A DNA stretch of 64,000 bases from Oegoconia quadripuncta (GCA_949316235.1 OX438750.1:18416865-18480864); one strand, 5' to 3'. Positions 20,716 to 33,047 are shown, numbered from the stretch's first letter. Translations and numbers: made by a program. Notes: a model not told the origin generated them from the letters alone.

Positions 20716-22040
20716 ACATACATAAAAACCATTAACTTGAGCACCTCCTCTTTTGAAGTCAGTTATAACATTAATTGCTCTCCCTCTCCAGTTTCTTGCA
20801 CAGCGAAGGACCTTTTTGAGGCAAACCAAAAAGCCTTCGACGTTGCTACTTTTTGGGCCGAACTCCTTTAGGTCATTATAATTTTTGCCATTGACTCGAA
20901 AAGAAAAAGAAGAATAGGGTAGATTAATATATAAGTAAAGTAGTTACACTAATTGCTTTTTGAAACCATCCATATAAATCTATATTACTATCATATATTG
21001 TGTTTAATATATTAACACTGCTCTATAGACTTTTCTTATAGGGAATATTGTAAAGCTACGAGCTTAGCAATTTTGTCGTACACAATACACAATAGCTTTA
21101 TCTAACAGCGCAGCATGTCCACTTATTCAGGAGTCCAGTTGCAATAGAGTATGAGAGTTGGGACAACAATAAAATTGTTTTAAGCAACCCCCCGGCTTTG
21201 CACGGCTGCAATCAAATGTACCTACAATCAACTGACTTGTTGTTTTTGTTGCTCGTCATATTAAATCTGTGATGTTATATCTTCTATACTATAATAATTA
21301 ATAAGCAATTTTGATCTACAATAAAAGCCCAACGTAAGTAATAAATGTACTTGGATAAGAATTAATACTATAAATAGTTTAATTTGTGTTATTTAAAATG
21401 GTAAAATTTATCATACTTTTACAATTAACTAGGTATAAAGGCCTATGTCTATAAGCATATAAACAAGCATTTATCATCCAAGAAGTCAGAAATTTTTGTA
21501 GAAATATATAGTCTATTTTTAATAAAGTATTCAAAATGTACTATTTCGGGTTAGACTACACATAGAGGCTAGAGTATTCGCATACAAATCGAACTTGAGA
21601 TAAAATTTAAAGTGACGATATTTATCGTAATCATCCTTTTTCTAGACAAACATTTTTTTGGTGTTAATTTTTTATCAGCTGGATTTGCGCCGGGCGGCAA
21701 GCTATACTTTTCAAAAAGTAATTCAGTATTTCTGATACTCTTGCTTATTTGTTTATTATATTCATCGTTTCGGTAATTGGACTGTACTATATCTAACGTT
21801 ATAGCCCATTCGCTTTTCATAGTTATGAAACTCTATGCATGAGTTCCCACGGGGCCGTGTAGTTCAAATGGGTACAAGTGGGGTCCAAGCGGATGTCGTA
21901 AGTGGCTGAAAGGGCTCGAACGGATATTTATATTCCGAATATATCCGAGAGGCTTCGGAGACAACTTGACGACAAGTTTGTGAATAGTTACTCTGAAGGG
22001 TTTTGGAATGGTGTTCAGGAACAGCATACCGGTCGGTACT
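20716..22040. other. No gene recognised
   Basis: AT-rich. An 83-codon antisense frame at 21820-21569 starts at a true ATG but has no recognised domain and no visible splice partners. A retroelement-tail module with 'agaagtcagaaatttttg' lies at about 21440-21540. Confidence 0.4.
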
Positions 22041-22132
22041 TAAGATCGTAGGATCTGATTTATTTTCACCCTAGACGCAAAAAGAGCGGTGTTATTAGTT
22101 TGAAGCTTATGTCTGTCTGTGGCATTGTAGAG

Positions 22133-22620
22133 CCTATTTCTTTCTTTAATTAGTATGGCGTCTAAAGCAGTGCCTACCCTAAATATATACCTACCCTATA
22201 TGAACAGAAGTATTATTTTGTAGTTGTATTTTTTTCTCATTTCATAGCAAATTTTATCATTTTGCCTACCCTGTGACAAAACGCCGTGCACGCCACTGGT
22301 CCAAGGTAGCAATGACTCTATTGCTACCTTGGACCCTATTGCTACCCTAGATATATACCTACCCTATATGAACAGAAAATTCTAAAAAGTTGCGAGGATT
22401 GTTATAAGAGTAAGTATTATTTTGTAGTTGTATTTTTTTTGCATTTCATAGCAAATTTTATCATTTTACCTACCCTGTGACAAAACGCTGTGCCTGTCAC
22501 TGGTCCAAGGTAGCAATAGAGTCACGTAGGGTACCTTCTACCTTGAGTAGACGCCTTCCAGTGTACCACTGTTGTTCCTATCTTATAAGAGTTACAGTAG
22601 AAAGAGTGTAGAGGCGGGAA
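22133..22620. mobile_element. 488-bp insertion with 15-bp target duplication
   Basis: TGTGGCATTGTAGAG occurs at 22118-22132 and again at 22621-22635, immediately flanking the insert. Inside are two tandem units (about 22175-22313 and 22338-22510), each with 'cctaccctatatgaacag', 'attattttgtagttgt' and 'ctaccctgtgacaaaacg'. Between them is the inverted repeat 22298-22335. A 15-bp duplication fits target-primed retrotransposition better than a DNA transposon. Confidence 0.7.
22298..22335. repeat. Perfect short-loop inverted repeat, 16-bp arms
   Basis: GGTCCAAGGTAGCAAT, loop GACTCT, exact complement. It lies at the junction of the two tandem units of the insertion. Confidence 0.85.
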
Positions 22621-22779
22621 TGTGGCATTGTAGAGTCTAAACGATTTAACCGATTTAAAAACGGTTTTTTCTTATTTAGCGTGTGATTCTTAGCCATGTT
22701 TGCTGGAAATCGGTTAAGCTGTTCCTAAGATATTAGCTTCAACACAGTTGATTTATCTGGATTTGTGTATATATCGAAC

Positions 22780-23066
22780 CGTGGATGTTGTTTTAAGTAT
22801 CAATCTTTTAATATTCGGAACACCCAAACGCTTAGTTAAGGATATCTCTGACCTCTCCATTTCGGTTAATGTCGTGACTTTATGTATATACTAGTTTCTG
22901 CCTCGCCTGCGTTAGAATAGCGTTATCGCAGATATGTTTAATTTGTTAATTCCTCGGGAAAAAAATATCCTATGTTTTACTGCAGGTTATGTTCTACCTA
23001 TTTACCAAATTTCATCCAAATCAAACAAACAAACACCCAAACTTTCGCATTTATAATATTAGATGT
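22780..23066. mobile_element. Family D tail, then interspersed repeat (as 618-835)
   Basis: 22780-22885 is a diverged family D tail. From 22890 the 'cctgcgttagaatagcg', 'tcctcgggaaaaa' and 'ttctacctatttaccaaatt' modules of the common repeat follow, ending 'cgcatttataatatta'. Confidence 0.5.
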
Positions 23067-23749
23067 GCATCGCATAGTAAACGCTTTTTGGTTCCGTATT
23101 CCACTGGAATGAGGAAATGTTCGTATAAATCTTTTCGCCTAATAAAAATGGGCAATAAACGTTGGATCAGATTTGATCTCTTGACCACGCAACGACGCGA
23201 GAAGCTTAACTAACCGGAATTCGACGGGAATTACTTCCCTATTTACGATGGCCTTTTTCCGAGCCCCTCGAAAAATCCATCAAATCCAACTCGAGTATTT
23301 AACTTTCTACGTCACGGTACGCTATTTGCGTCGACAATAAGATTTAATTCCACTGACAATGGCAACTGTGTGACGTCATCTATCTAGCACCGACGGGCGA
23401 CGACGGTGATCGAGCATGGTCTCTGGGGTAAGCACAGTGATTTCTGCTAACGGAGAAAAACGCTGAGTTCAGGATAAAAGTGAATTCTAGATAAGGAATT
23501 GATTAAAATCAGACTATCATAGTCGATGGGAGTGATAGGCAGATACTTCTAAACGAATGTACATGAAGCTTTGAATAGATATAAATATGTTTGTCCAAAA
23601 TAATTTGAGGCGATAAGCAGCAACTGCATTTTCACTCCCTATATAGGAAGGTAGGTACAGTGCCTTGGCAGATATTTTGAAAAATAATACCATAATAAAA
23701 AAAAAATCGAAGTCAAGACGAAATATTTTATAATCTTTTTTTTTTATTA
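23067..23749. other. No gene recognised
   Basis: No coding, RNA or repeat signal that I can support. Confidence 0.45.
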
Positions 23750-24205
23750 TTTACTAGCTTTCCGCCCGCGGCTTCTCCTGCGTGGATTAAAGTTATCGGG
23801 TTATTTCGGGGTCTAATTTGTTTATTCCGCAGGAACTACTCTATCGGAATAAAAATATCCTATTGTTAGCGACGCGCTCTTACTTAGCATTAAAAAGTTA
23901 GTAACTGTTTCTGATTGGTGGACAGAGCTGTCAGTCCGCGTCCATCTTGTTTCGCCTACGCACGCTTTACTATCGTCGGGACAAATAAATGTATATCTGC
24001 TGGTTAACAGTTAATAAACAGTGTTAATCTAGTGCACATGTTTTGGAATCAATCTCCGGTCACCCATCATCTACACCTATATTTTATTGCAGGATATATT
24101 CTACCTATGTACCAAATTTCATCGAAATCTGTTTATCCATTCCGCCGAGATTGAGAAACAAACAAACATCCACACTTTGGCTATTTATAATATTAGTTAG
24201 ATAGA
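23750..24205. mobile_element. Interspersed repeat carrying a nested solo LTR
   Basis: The common repeat in reverse order (starts 'ctagctttccgcccgcgg') runs to 23863 and resumes at 24081 ('attttattgcaggatat') to the end 'ctatttataatattagtt'. The interruption is the solo LTR at 23864-24075. Confidence 0.7.
23864..24075 (+). mobile_element. Solo LTR 1 (212 bp, TG...CA)
   Basis: Starts TGTTAGCGACGCGCTC, ends CCCATCATCTACA, and contains an AATAAA within 'gggacaaataaatg'. CCTAT is duplicated exactly at 23859-23863 and 24076-24080. A second copy with its own target duplication is at 25418-25648. TG/CA ends and 5-bp duplications are the hallmarks of LTR-retrotransposon integration; the internal region has been lost by LTR-LTR recombination. 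Superfamily unknown. Confidence 0.9.
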
Positions 24206-24344
24206 AGTTAAGACTAGTTAGATGCATTTCTTTTACATACCTAAACACATTAGATACCTGTTTTCGAGTTGTGGCCTCGAGACCATTCATTTCATTTTAT
24301 TCCCATCGCGCGAGGGCGCTCGCAATATATGTTGGCATGTTTTT

Positions 24345-24672
24345 AAACGCCTCCGTAGCACAATGTTGGGTTTACGATTCGGAGGTCGCAGGTTCGATCC
24401 CCAACGGGGTACATATTTAAGTACTCGGTTTGGTTGGTGGTAGGGCATTTTAAATGTCCGCCTGGCCAGCTACCACCATCTTATCTAAATCTGCCGCCAA
24501 GCAACAATGTTAATAGCATTGTTGTGTTCCGGTTGTCAGAGATAAGATAGCCAGTCCCCCAAATGTGTTGGGGTTTACGGGTCAGTACGCTTCCACCTTC
24601 GACGTCATCTTCACTTAACATCAGGTGTGATTGAGGTCAAGTACCAATCCGTAGTGCATTAAAAAAAAAAAC
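24345..24672 (+). mobile_element. SINE (family C), full length
   Basis: Head 'ctccgtagcacaatgttgg' with B box GGTTCGATCCCC, body 'ggtagggcattttaaatg', inverted modules GATAAGATGG and its complement, ending in A12 near 24661. Best copy of the family in the window. Confidence 0.75.
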
Positions 24673-25417
24673 GAAATGTCTATCAGAGTCCATATTGGAT
24701 TTATCATGAGGACAAATACCAGGGACTAGTACAAATGTAACGACACCTCATTTGTCCAAATTGGCTGAATTGGCTTATTATTATTTATACAAACACGATA
24801 AAAACATTACCCTCCTTTTATAGTGGTAAAAAAGCAAGCATTAAGAATTTCTACTCCTATAAGCCATTAATTTCTAACCTACACAAACTCCTAAAAATCT
24901 CTAATAGAATATCAGATAGCCAGTCTTACCATTCAAACCAAATTTGGATGGCACCGGGTATATTAGCCCCGTGCCCGGGTACCTGTTTGTTTAATACAGC
25001 TCTCATTTACAAAGTTGGATGTCCAGGGCTTCTCATTTGGTTAATGCTACGCAAATACAGAGATTTAGCAAGTATTATGCAGTAAACTCGACCCTTCCGA
25101 CTTTGGACCACTTTAAAATTCATGAGATGTTAAAAATTTACGCGTTACTCTACTATGTAGCTAAAAAGCGAATGCATTTTGCTATTTTTAGGTACAGCAG
25201 ATGTTTTATTGTAAAAAACTGGGCACGTGCGAGTAGAACCCGAACGCTGGGGGTTCCGTACCTGCCCAATATCACCATTAAAAAAGATTTTAAACTGACA
25301 AAAAATATGTAGGTATGTATATTGTTAGGTAAAAACCGCAAACCAAGTTAAAAAATGGATTTTTCCTTTAGTAAGTAGTAAAACCATTATTCAGTCATGA
25401 CCACAGACCAATAAGGT
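24673..25417. other. No gene recognised
   Basis: Short frames at 25019-25312 (+) and 25341-25153 (-) overlap each other on opposite strands and have no recognisable content. Confidence 0.5.
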
Positions 25418-25648
25418 TGTTAGCGACGCGCTCTTACTTAGCATTAAAAAGTTAGGTAGGTACCTGTTTCTGATTGGTGGACAGAGCTGTCACTCCGCGT
25501 CCATTTTGTTTCGCCTACGCACGATTAACTCTGTCGGGACAAATAAATGTATATCTGCTGGTTTGTTAACTAATTAACTGTTGTTAATAAAGAGTGTTAA
25601 TCTAGTGCACGCGTTTTGGAACTAAGCTCCGGTCCCCCATCATCTACA
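25418..25648 (+). mobile_element. Solo LTR 2 (231 bp, TG...CA)
   Basis: Same family as 23864-24075, with small insertions ('gtaggtac' and an extra 'taactaattaac'). AAGGT is duplicated exactly at 25413-25417 and 25649-25653. Confidence 0.9.
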
Positions 25649-25654
25649 AAGGTC

Positions 25655-25885
25655 ATGCCTTAACATAAAAGAAACGGATTTAAATACAATTTGGTATATA
25701 GGTAGAATATACCCTTGATTAAAACATAGGATATTTTTAACCCGGTAAAGCGAGTAGTTCCCGCAAGATAAACAAATTAAACATATCGTTAATGTGTTTG
25801 TGTAATTTATCAACCATCTGCTTTCCATAATACAAGCCTAGCTGCTTAGTGTAGAATAAGATGGCGCTATGTATATGTCCAAGGA
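25655..25885. mobile_element. Repeat remnant plus family A SINE 3' end
   Basis: 25655-25795 carries modules of the common repeat ('ggtagaatatacccttg', 'gagtagttcccgcaagat'). 25800-25885 is the 3' part of a family A SINE ('tatcaaccatctgctttcc', 'gatggcgctatgtatatgtc'). Confidence 0.55.
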
Positions 25886-25973
25886 TATTTCAGTTTCATA
25901 CCTCCAGCCGGTCCAAAGAAAAGGGGTTTCAACAACGGTCAGAATGTATATTGGTTGAGCTACGGAATCTATA

Positions 25974-26350
25974 CAGGGTGAATTTGAATTCGTGTAATTC
26001 CCATTAACTGGTGACGCCACACTTGATTACGAACAATCCATAGTCGAATTCGATCAAAAAATTTTTGAAAACCCTACAAAGTAAACCATTCTGAAACCAC
26101 CTTTAGTATGGAAGTCAAACAATTTTCGGCTGGTGACTCCACTCCTGATTCGAACAACGTTCCACTAGGAACGATAGCCGAATTAAGCCGAAAATTGTAG
26201 GACTTCCATATTAAAGTTGGTTTACTTTGTATGGGTATTCGAAAATTTTTTGTTTGAATTCGGCTATGGTTACTTGGGGAAAGTTGTTCACAATCAGGAG
26301 TGGAGTCACCAGTAAACAGGAATTACACGAATTCCAATTCACCCTGTATA
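25974..26350. mobile_element. CAGGGTG foldback MITE
   Basis: Almost fully palindromic element: left CAGGGTGAATTTGAATTCG, right its complement, each bordered by TATA/TATAG. Internal arms pair 'gactccactcctgatt' with 'aatcaggagtggagtc'. Copies at 6253-6788 and 34778-35176. The TA at each border suggests a Tc1/mariner-type TA target, which is inference from the ends only. Confidence 0.8.
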
Positions 26351-27110
26351 GACTTTCATACCTACTTAGAAATAAAATCCTAATTTGTAGTGCATTCCGG
26401 TGTACCTATAGGTACATGTACAGTCAGGTACAAAATTACAGTCATAGTCCAAGTGTTGAAAGTGACTAGAAATAAAATGACAAATTTCTGAATATTTCCT
26501 GATTTGCAGAGGGATCGTTTATATACATCAACACAAGCACTTTCTCAGCCAAATGCTTCCCCCTATCGCACAGTTACTATCTCGAGAGTTTCTACATATT
26601 TTTGTCATTCAGTTGAGCAATAACAGGGAGTCTACGGGTACAGGACATCGGCGCGGCGCCGCCACACCGTCCGCGACTATAAAATTTCACGCAGCATAAA
26701 GCAAAAACACACCCTAGCGCATTACCACTGTTATAGCCCGCTGCCACTACAACTTGATCCCCCAATCACCCGCGTCTACCCTGCAATACTTTACGGCCTG
26801 TATTACAGTACAAAATGTGTAAATCGAGAGCTCATTCTACACTGGTGCATAAACACGTCTTGTTATGTTAGCGCGGATATCGGCAAACTTCTCTCGGATG
26901 TCGAGATAACTATGAAAAGCTGAGCTATAACAAGAGTCGTTTTGGGTTTGATGAACATAGCTGTTCTGTTACAGGGATGAAGGTGAATGTCATTTACAAA
27001 TATTCCAATTTAATACTAAGATTTCCGTATATTCATTGATAGATATTCCAGTGATTATTTGAACGGAATGGGCTTGATGCCTACAGTATTTTTATGTATT
27101 TCGAAAGCTG
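26351..27110. other. No gene recognised
   Basis: Includes a GC-richer stretch at 26640-26790. No coding or repeat assignment possible. Confidence 0.45.
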
Positions 27111-27116
27111 ACCGTG

Positions 27117-27192
27117 AATGTTGTTGCAAGCATTATAAACTTTATGTTTGGAATTTTATTAACCAGCCCCTTTTGGATTTAAAGATCGCGAC
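27117..27192 (+). mobile_element. Family D tail fragment
   Basis: 'gaatgttgttgcaagcatt' to 'ccagccccttttgga' matches the order of modules at 19249-19340 and 40975-41085. Confidence 0.4.
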
Positions 27193-27416
27193 CGTATGTA
27201 GTTACTGAGAAATCATTATTTTCCCCATAGTCAAGGGCACAAGAGGCCCCGAGCCTGAGCCTCGCTAATCAATAAGCCCCGGAGCTCCAACATCAATATT
27301 TGACTGATACAACTCCGTCTTATTACCGGCTAACGAGGGCAAACATTAAAATTCTAGAAGATTAACTACGCTCTTATGTCCTTGATACTTGGAAAATTTA
27401 GTAGTCTCTAATTAGT

Positions 27417-27632
27417 ATAAAACAAAGTCGCTATCCGCGTCTGTCTGTTTCTGCGCTTAGTTGTTCTGAACTATGCAAGGGTTTTCACTATCATTTAGAG
27501 ATTTTTTTCCAGAAAGTTATGTATACATAATGCATAATATGTAGTGATAATTTGTAAAACAGCTGTTGGTTTTCCCAAGAAAATAAAATAAAATAAATAC
27601 ACGCGGACAAGTCGCGAGTAGAAAGATAGTTA
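27417..27632 (+). mobile_element. Interspersed repeat, sister of 20526-20715
   Basis: Starts 'aaaacaaagtcgctatccg' and ends 'cggacaagtcgcgagtaga'. Confidence 0.5.
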
Positions 27633-28540
27633 ATAATTAGCTTGCTTGCTAATATATATAGCAAGCTAGCACATCAACAGCTCTTTAGCAAGACAATAAT
27701 TATATCAGCCAGAGGAGTTAGCCAGCCACTGGCAAAACATAAGCCTCCGTCCCCATAGACATCCAGAGCGTCCGATTGGAAGCTACTTCCGGCGATCTCA
27801 TATCAAGCTGTCCCACGCTGCGCATGCTGGTGCATGTTCATCAGTTCATTGAGCTATTGCCTTGCCCACTACCACTGAAATGTGATCCTCACTATGGGCC
27901 TCATAAGAAACCTGGAGCTATGGAGTAGTATGATTGAATTAACTGTGGACAGGACACATAAGTCGAAGAACTGATGGCCCGTGGGATATTAAAGTTCTTT
28001 AGTGCAGACCACACACGACAATTGCTGTTTAAACACGTTCATCCGCAATGTGAAATATAAATCCATTTATTTTTCTTATGGTTAGTAGAGCTTTAACTAA
28101 ATGTGAAAATTCCAGTCAGTTGATGTCATAAACACCAGACCATTGACCCATATCGACTTACCTACCTCTCTCGAATGATCAACTGACTTCGATTATTATC
28201 GATTAATAATTTGTAAATCAATTAATTTTTAATTTTATTAAAGAAGACATTCCATGCTGGTTAATCTATATCAACATAAACTATATAATAACTCGTATAT
28301 TTCTGCAGATTTCATTTAATAAATGTTTATGTTTCCAGCAAGTATCAAGAAGTGTCGCCCACGTTACAGGCAAACGGTCGACCCTCGCTGGAGAGGTGCT
28401 GATTGACTCATTTCATCGATAATTTTCGAAATTCAGATAATTTTCCAATCATTATTAGAGTGACTGAACACGAGTTTAAATTATAAAATTATGTATAAAG
28501 TTAACAACGCACGTCATGCGGAAAAAGCAAAGTACCAATA
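27633..28540. other. No gene; decayed repeat pieces
   Basis: A small palindrome 'gcttgctaatatatatagc' lies at 27644. 27765-27845 resembles the 5S-SINE-linked segment near 29850-29945 ('ctgcgcatgctggtgc' against 'ctgcgaatgctggtgc'). The rest is without signal. Confidence 0.4.
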
Positions 28541-28885
28541 GTTATTGGATGTGCGACTTTATTCACATCATAAGTGTGCCCTCCCACAACCATTCATTTC
28601 ATCTTCTGACTACTAGGCGTGGGGAGGGATTCCACCCGTATGAAATTAACATACCGAACATTCGCACTAAGCGGTTCGACTCTTCATTCATAATGCGAAC
28701 GGCCAAGGCATGGAACTCCCTTCCGGCATCAGTCTTTCCTGAATCCTACAACCTTGGGATCTTCAAGAGCAGGGTGAATAGGCATCTACTGAGATCGCGT
28801 GCCTCATCCTCGGCCACATCGTCCTTCCCATCAGGTGAGATTGTGGTCAAACGTGTATCCCGTTTATCATAAAAAAAGGCCGACT
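28541..28885 (+). mobile_element. Non-LTR retrotransposon RT C-terminus and 3' end
   Basis: The frame ending at 28872 reads RTKRFDSSFIMRTAKAWNSL, then PASVFPESYNLGIFKSRVNR and HLL. This is the typical last segment of Jockey/CR1-clade reverse transcriptases (R..R...WN.LP..VFP..Y....FK.RVN.HL). The stop is followed by an A-run and 'ggccgactttttgtagg'. The catalytic RT motifs are missing, so it is a 5'-truncated copy. Confidence 0.75.
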
Positions 28886-29379
28886 TTTTGTAGGACCGAT
28901 AATCGGCCGATTTTTTCGTCAATACTTTTATCACCGATAATTTACTAGTTGGAATGTTGGGATGAGCAGGGTCTACCTATAAATTTAAGGGAACATATTT
29001 CATTGCTACGTAGTTCTACTTCTGTGTGTAAAATGGACTTAATTTACCTGCCTATTTTCATCATTTCATTTCATTTCCAATTGGTAAGCTATAAGCTATA
29101 TCATGCACCGCATTACGATTAGTAGTGCGTGGCAAGGCGAAGTGAGGAGTGAACCGTGAACGATACCTGTCTCAGGATTGACCAATTAGAGACACGCACG
29201 TTATTGTCAATATTGACAAATATCGAGCTAATTCCACCAATCAGTAATCCACATTTCCGAAGATATTGGATACATTATACGATAGAAATTCAATCATTTT
29301 CTAAATTCAAAGTTAAACACGATTGCCCTTTTCTCACTGGACCTCATCGTTATCATGTAAATTATTGTTAACCGCCTCA

Positions 29380-29692
29380 ATGTAAACAACATTGGGTTTA
29401 CGATTCGGAGGTCGCGGATTCGATCCCCAGCGGGGTACATGTTTTAAGTATTCGGTTTGGTTGGTGGTAGGGCATTTTAAATGTCCGCCTGGCTAGCTAC
29501 CACCATCTTATCTAAATCTGCCGCCAAGCAGCAATGTTAATAGCATTGTTGTGTTCCGGTTGTCAGAGATAAGATAGCCAGTCCCCCAAATGTGTTGGGG
29601 TTTCCGGGTCAGTACGCTTCCCCCTTCGACCTTATCTTCACTTAACATCAGGTGTGATTGAGGGCAAGTACCAACCCGTTGTGCATAAAAAA
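29380..29692 (+). mobile_element. SINE (family C)
   Basis: Head 'gggtttacgattcggagg' with B box GATTCGATCCCC, body and tail as in 24345-24672, ending in A7. Confidence 0.75.
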
Positions 29693-29839
29693 AATATTAT
29701 CGACTACACTGCCAAGCAAAGGCAAATTATGTTAAAAACGAATAGTAGGATCTCCGTGTTCACGATTTCATAGGGCATTCGTCACCATAGTCATCATATT
29801 TTATCAACCATACAGGACTTCAGCTGCAAATTAGACTCC

Positions 29840-30195
29840 ATAGATTTCTAGAACGACCGGTTGAAAGCGACCTGTATCCAGCAACTTCCCGCGACCATTA
29901 TCCGCCTACCTGGATAGAGGTCTCACGCTGCGAATGCTGGTGCCTGGTACTGTTGGGGCACAACTTCCTTTCACTGAGAGAGGGTATGGGCCATAATCCA
30001 CCACTCGGGCCCAGTCCGGATTGGTGGATCTGTATCAAACTGAACAGTGTTCTTAAGCCGCCCTTGTAGACCACTGCCTTGGCTTAACTACTGTCTTCAA
30101 TTCAAAACAATCGGGACCGACCATTGACCTCCGAAGCACGGAAACACTCGTATTAAAATGACACTAGTGGTCACCCATCCAAGGAGTTAATCAAG
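29840..30195 (-). mobile_element. 5S rRNA-derived SINE, copy 3
   Basis: Minus strand: 'ctccttggatgggtgacc' (box C part of 5S rRNA) followed by 'actagtgtcattttaatacg' and the whole body of the 4640-4985 copy through 'gccccaaca' and beyond. The 5S box A part is missing. Confidence 0.65.
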
Positions 30196-30614
30196 AACAA
30201 GTGGCGAATATATTAATAAGCCACGAGGGATTCTAGAACATTAGCATATTATTATGTTAATAATCATGATTTTTTTTAAATACACGAAGGGCGTGTTTTA
30301 TTTCGATTTATTACAAAATAAAACGTGAACGTGGCAGTTTAGTCAAAAAAGTCGGTCATTATTGATTAGTATCAACCATTTTTACCATTTTACAATATCA
30401 CTGAACATGCCGCATCAAAGCGGGCGCAATTGACAAAGGAGCCGGAAAGATCTCGTTTAACAAAGAACGGCCCCGGAAGCCCTGGGGGCTGAATAGTTTG
30501 AGATCCGAGGGGCGAAGGAGCACAAGGGGACGTATGGGAAAGTCGTTACAGTATTCTCAAAAATATAAATAGGTCACGAAGGATGGGGCTTGAGCGGCGA
30601 AGTGCTAGGATGCA
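30196..30614. other. No gene recognised
   Basis: GC-richer patch near 30420-30560; no coding signal. Confidence 0.45.
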
Positions 30615-30860
30615 AAATTTAATTTATTTGTAATTCTTTTTATGAATACTCACACATACACAAAAATGGGTTTGATAATATTTGGAAATTTTACCACCGC
30701 GCGGGAATTTACTCACTTTATTAAGATCAAAGTGTATATTCTTGTGTATATTCTTTCAGGCCATATTCTACCTGTGTGCCAAATTTCATCCAAATCCATT
30801 AATCTACTTCGCAGTGATTAAGCTACATTCAAATTTTTGCATTTATAGTATGTACTATTA
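30615..30860 (+). mobile_element. Interspersed repeat (common family), partial
   Basis: 'ctttcaggccatattctacc', 'ccaaatttcatccaaatcc' and 'catttatagtatgtactat' modules, as at 22980-23060 and 24090-24200. Confidence 0.5.
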
Positions 30861-33047
30861 GTAAGATAGTTGAACTAGTTGGAAGTTGGTTTGTATGGAA
30901 ACAAATGTGTTAGTGGAAGCATTTTAAAATCAAGTTAAGTAAGTGACAATTTCATTGTTTTTTTTACACGTTTCTTCATTAAATGGATATACACTAACAT
31001 CCACACAAAACATATAACCATATAAACATATAACCATATAACAAAACATATAATATAAACCTGCGAACAATTCGACCTTACCATGACAATGTATTTGTGA
31101 ATAAAATATAAACAAAACCTTGCTTATAATTTGGAATCCTAGCACTTCCATAAGGTCTCGGAGCTCGTCTGGAGCGGACGCGGATCGTAATTTGAACAAA
31201 TGAGCGACGACTACCGAACCAAATTAGATTCTCGCCACCAGTGTCCGCTGGTCGCCACCCCTAGCCACCTCCACGGCCACTACAACATAACGCCTCCTGA
31301 CAGGATTTTCCTAGTACTACAAAAAACAAATGAATCAAAATGAAATAAAAGTGACCTCTGTTTCATAGAATACAAATGATCACAAAAAACTGTCACACTT
31401 TTAAAATTCACCACTCATTCACAAATCTATAATATATTGAGAGGAATGAGCAGAACGAGTAAACCAAGACTTGTTTTTGTCATCAAAGTCATGACGGTAT
31501 TAAATATTCTTTTGATTTATAAAAATTAAACATTCTAAACACCAACAAACAGGCTTTAAGACCAAGGGACACGTACAAGGTCCACATCTTGTGAAATCTT
31601 ATTGTACAAGCGTATAGTGCACCATAAATGCCAATACAGATAAGTCAATTGATAAAAACCGCTATTGTGAAACTTATAAGCTCTTATTATATCATCACAA
31701 ATAAAAATTATTGACAGAGACATTAATAAATAATATCGCTTGCCACTCTACAAGTCGATGTAGGTAATCCATCCAAAGGCTTTTCCACCACCAGAATTCA
31801 AGAACGCGTAGATACTGACCTTTATTTAGGATATTAAATCAAAGTAACAATGTAAAAAAAATCGCCATGTTTACCGACGGCGAAATAGAACATCGTTCTC
31901 AAATAAATCAAATCTATATTGACCGAATGCAAATAGCCTGTTATCCGGTGTTTAAACAGTGTTTTCGGGGCAAGGAAGGCCGCCACTCCCCTGCCCGGCT
32001 CCTAATCAAAAAATTGAACTTTCAATAAAGGGAATCATTAATTCTGCTTAGGGAGGGATCTCGTAAGATTCTAACGAACTCACCAAGATTGTTGGCATGT
32101 TTCTGTCGGATAATTATTTGAAAGAAATACTTAGGTGTACCAGGGGTAAGTTGTTTGGAATAAATTGGTTGTGACGGCAGTTTCTTTAAAAAGCATACAA
32201 GACAATAAGAATAGTAACAATTAAGAACAATTGATATCAACTCACATACCTAGCTTCACAAAATACCTTACCACCAACAAGTGAATCCTAACGTGATGTT
32301 GTAGTTGAAGCTGTAATATGCTCAAATGTTTTTAAAAAATTCTGAAAGTCGAGTATAACCAGCTTACTTTACATATACTATAGATAATCCATTAAATAAT
32401 AAGCCTCCTCACTGCTATTCTATTAAGCCTAAATTTATATGAAGAGTAAATAAATAAATTTGTATTTGTATAAGCCTAATAAAAGCAAACAAAATAAAAT
32501 CAGTAAAAAGAGGATTAACCACAAAAAGCGGCGTCTTCACGGATATTGATCCGTTATTTTTCTCAGACGCTATTAGAGTAATGCAGGCAATCCCCCGCAT
32601 CGCCGCCGACCGGCGAGAATTAATGATGTCCTTTATTGGAAGTACAATTTTTTGATTCCAAATCCTCCCCTCTCTCCTTTGGCCCTCATCCGCCGCCCCC
32701 GGCAGAGGAAGCCAAAAAAAAGACTGTTTACAAGTTGCGTTTGCTCGAACACTAAAAATAGACCCCAGTCTTTTGAAGCTTATGTTATAGTGTTTTATCA
32801 AGGATTACCGGATTATGCACTCAAAATACAACAATTAGGATTTTAAGTGTACTCTGTGTATCTACAAAATAAAGCATTTTTGACTTTGACTTTCATTTTA
32901 AGTTGGTAGACTCACGAATAACATAAGTGCCAGTATGTCTGATTCCCAGTATGCCTGGATTACAATATCGTATTTCTTTTTTAATTAAGAAAGTTTATTC
33001 GTTAAATACAGAATAAAAAAAATCACTCTGACCTGCACTCGAGATAC
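30861..33047. other. No supported gene
   Basis: Two GC-richer islands (31140-31320 and 32570-32710) break AT-rich sequence. The second underlies opposite open frames (32415-32801 minus and 32652-32846 plus), neither recognisable. A non-LTR tail 'aataaagcatttttgact' lies at 32868-32895. Confidence 0.4.

Larger units (their letters stand above)
22057..22745 (+). mobile_element. Repeat 'cgcaaaaagagcggtg...ctgtctgtggca' split by an insertion
   Basis: 22057-22132 and 22621-22745 together form one copy of the repeat that is seen uninterrupted at 62487-62660 ('gacgcaaaaagaaggat', 'gtctgtggcacggtaac', 'ggttaaccgattt'). The split point carries a 15-bp duplication; see 22133-22620. Confidence 0.7.

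Noticed and set aside
21569..21820. 83-residue antisense ORF starting at a true ATG
   Set aside because: No recognised domain, no splice partners and AT-rich random-looking neighbours; not enough to call a gene.
32415..32846. Opposed open frames over a GC-rich island
   Set aside because: Neither strand is recognisable and both being open points to composition; could be a decayed element.
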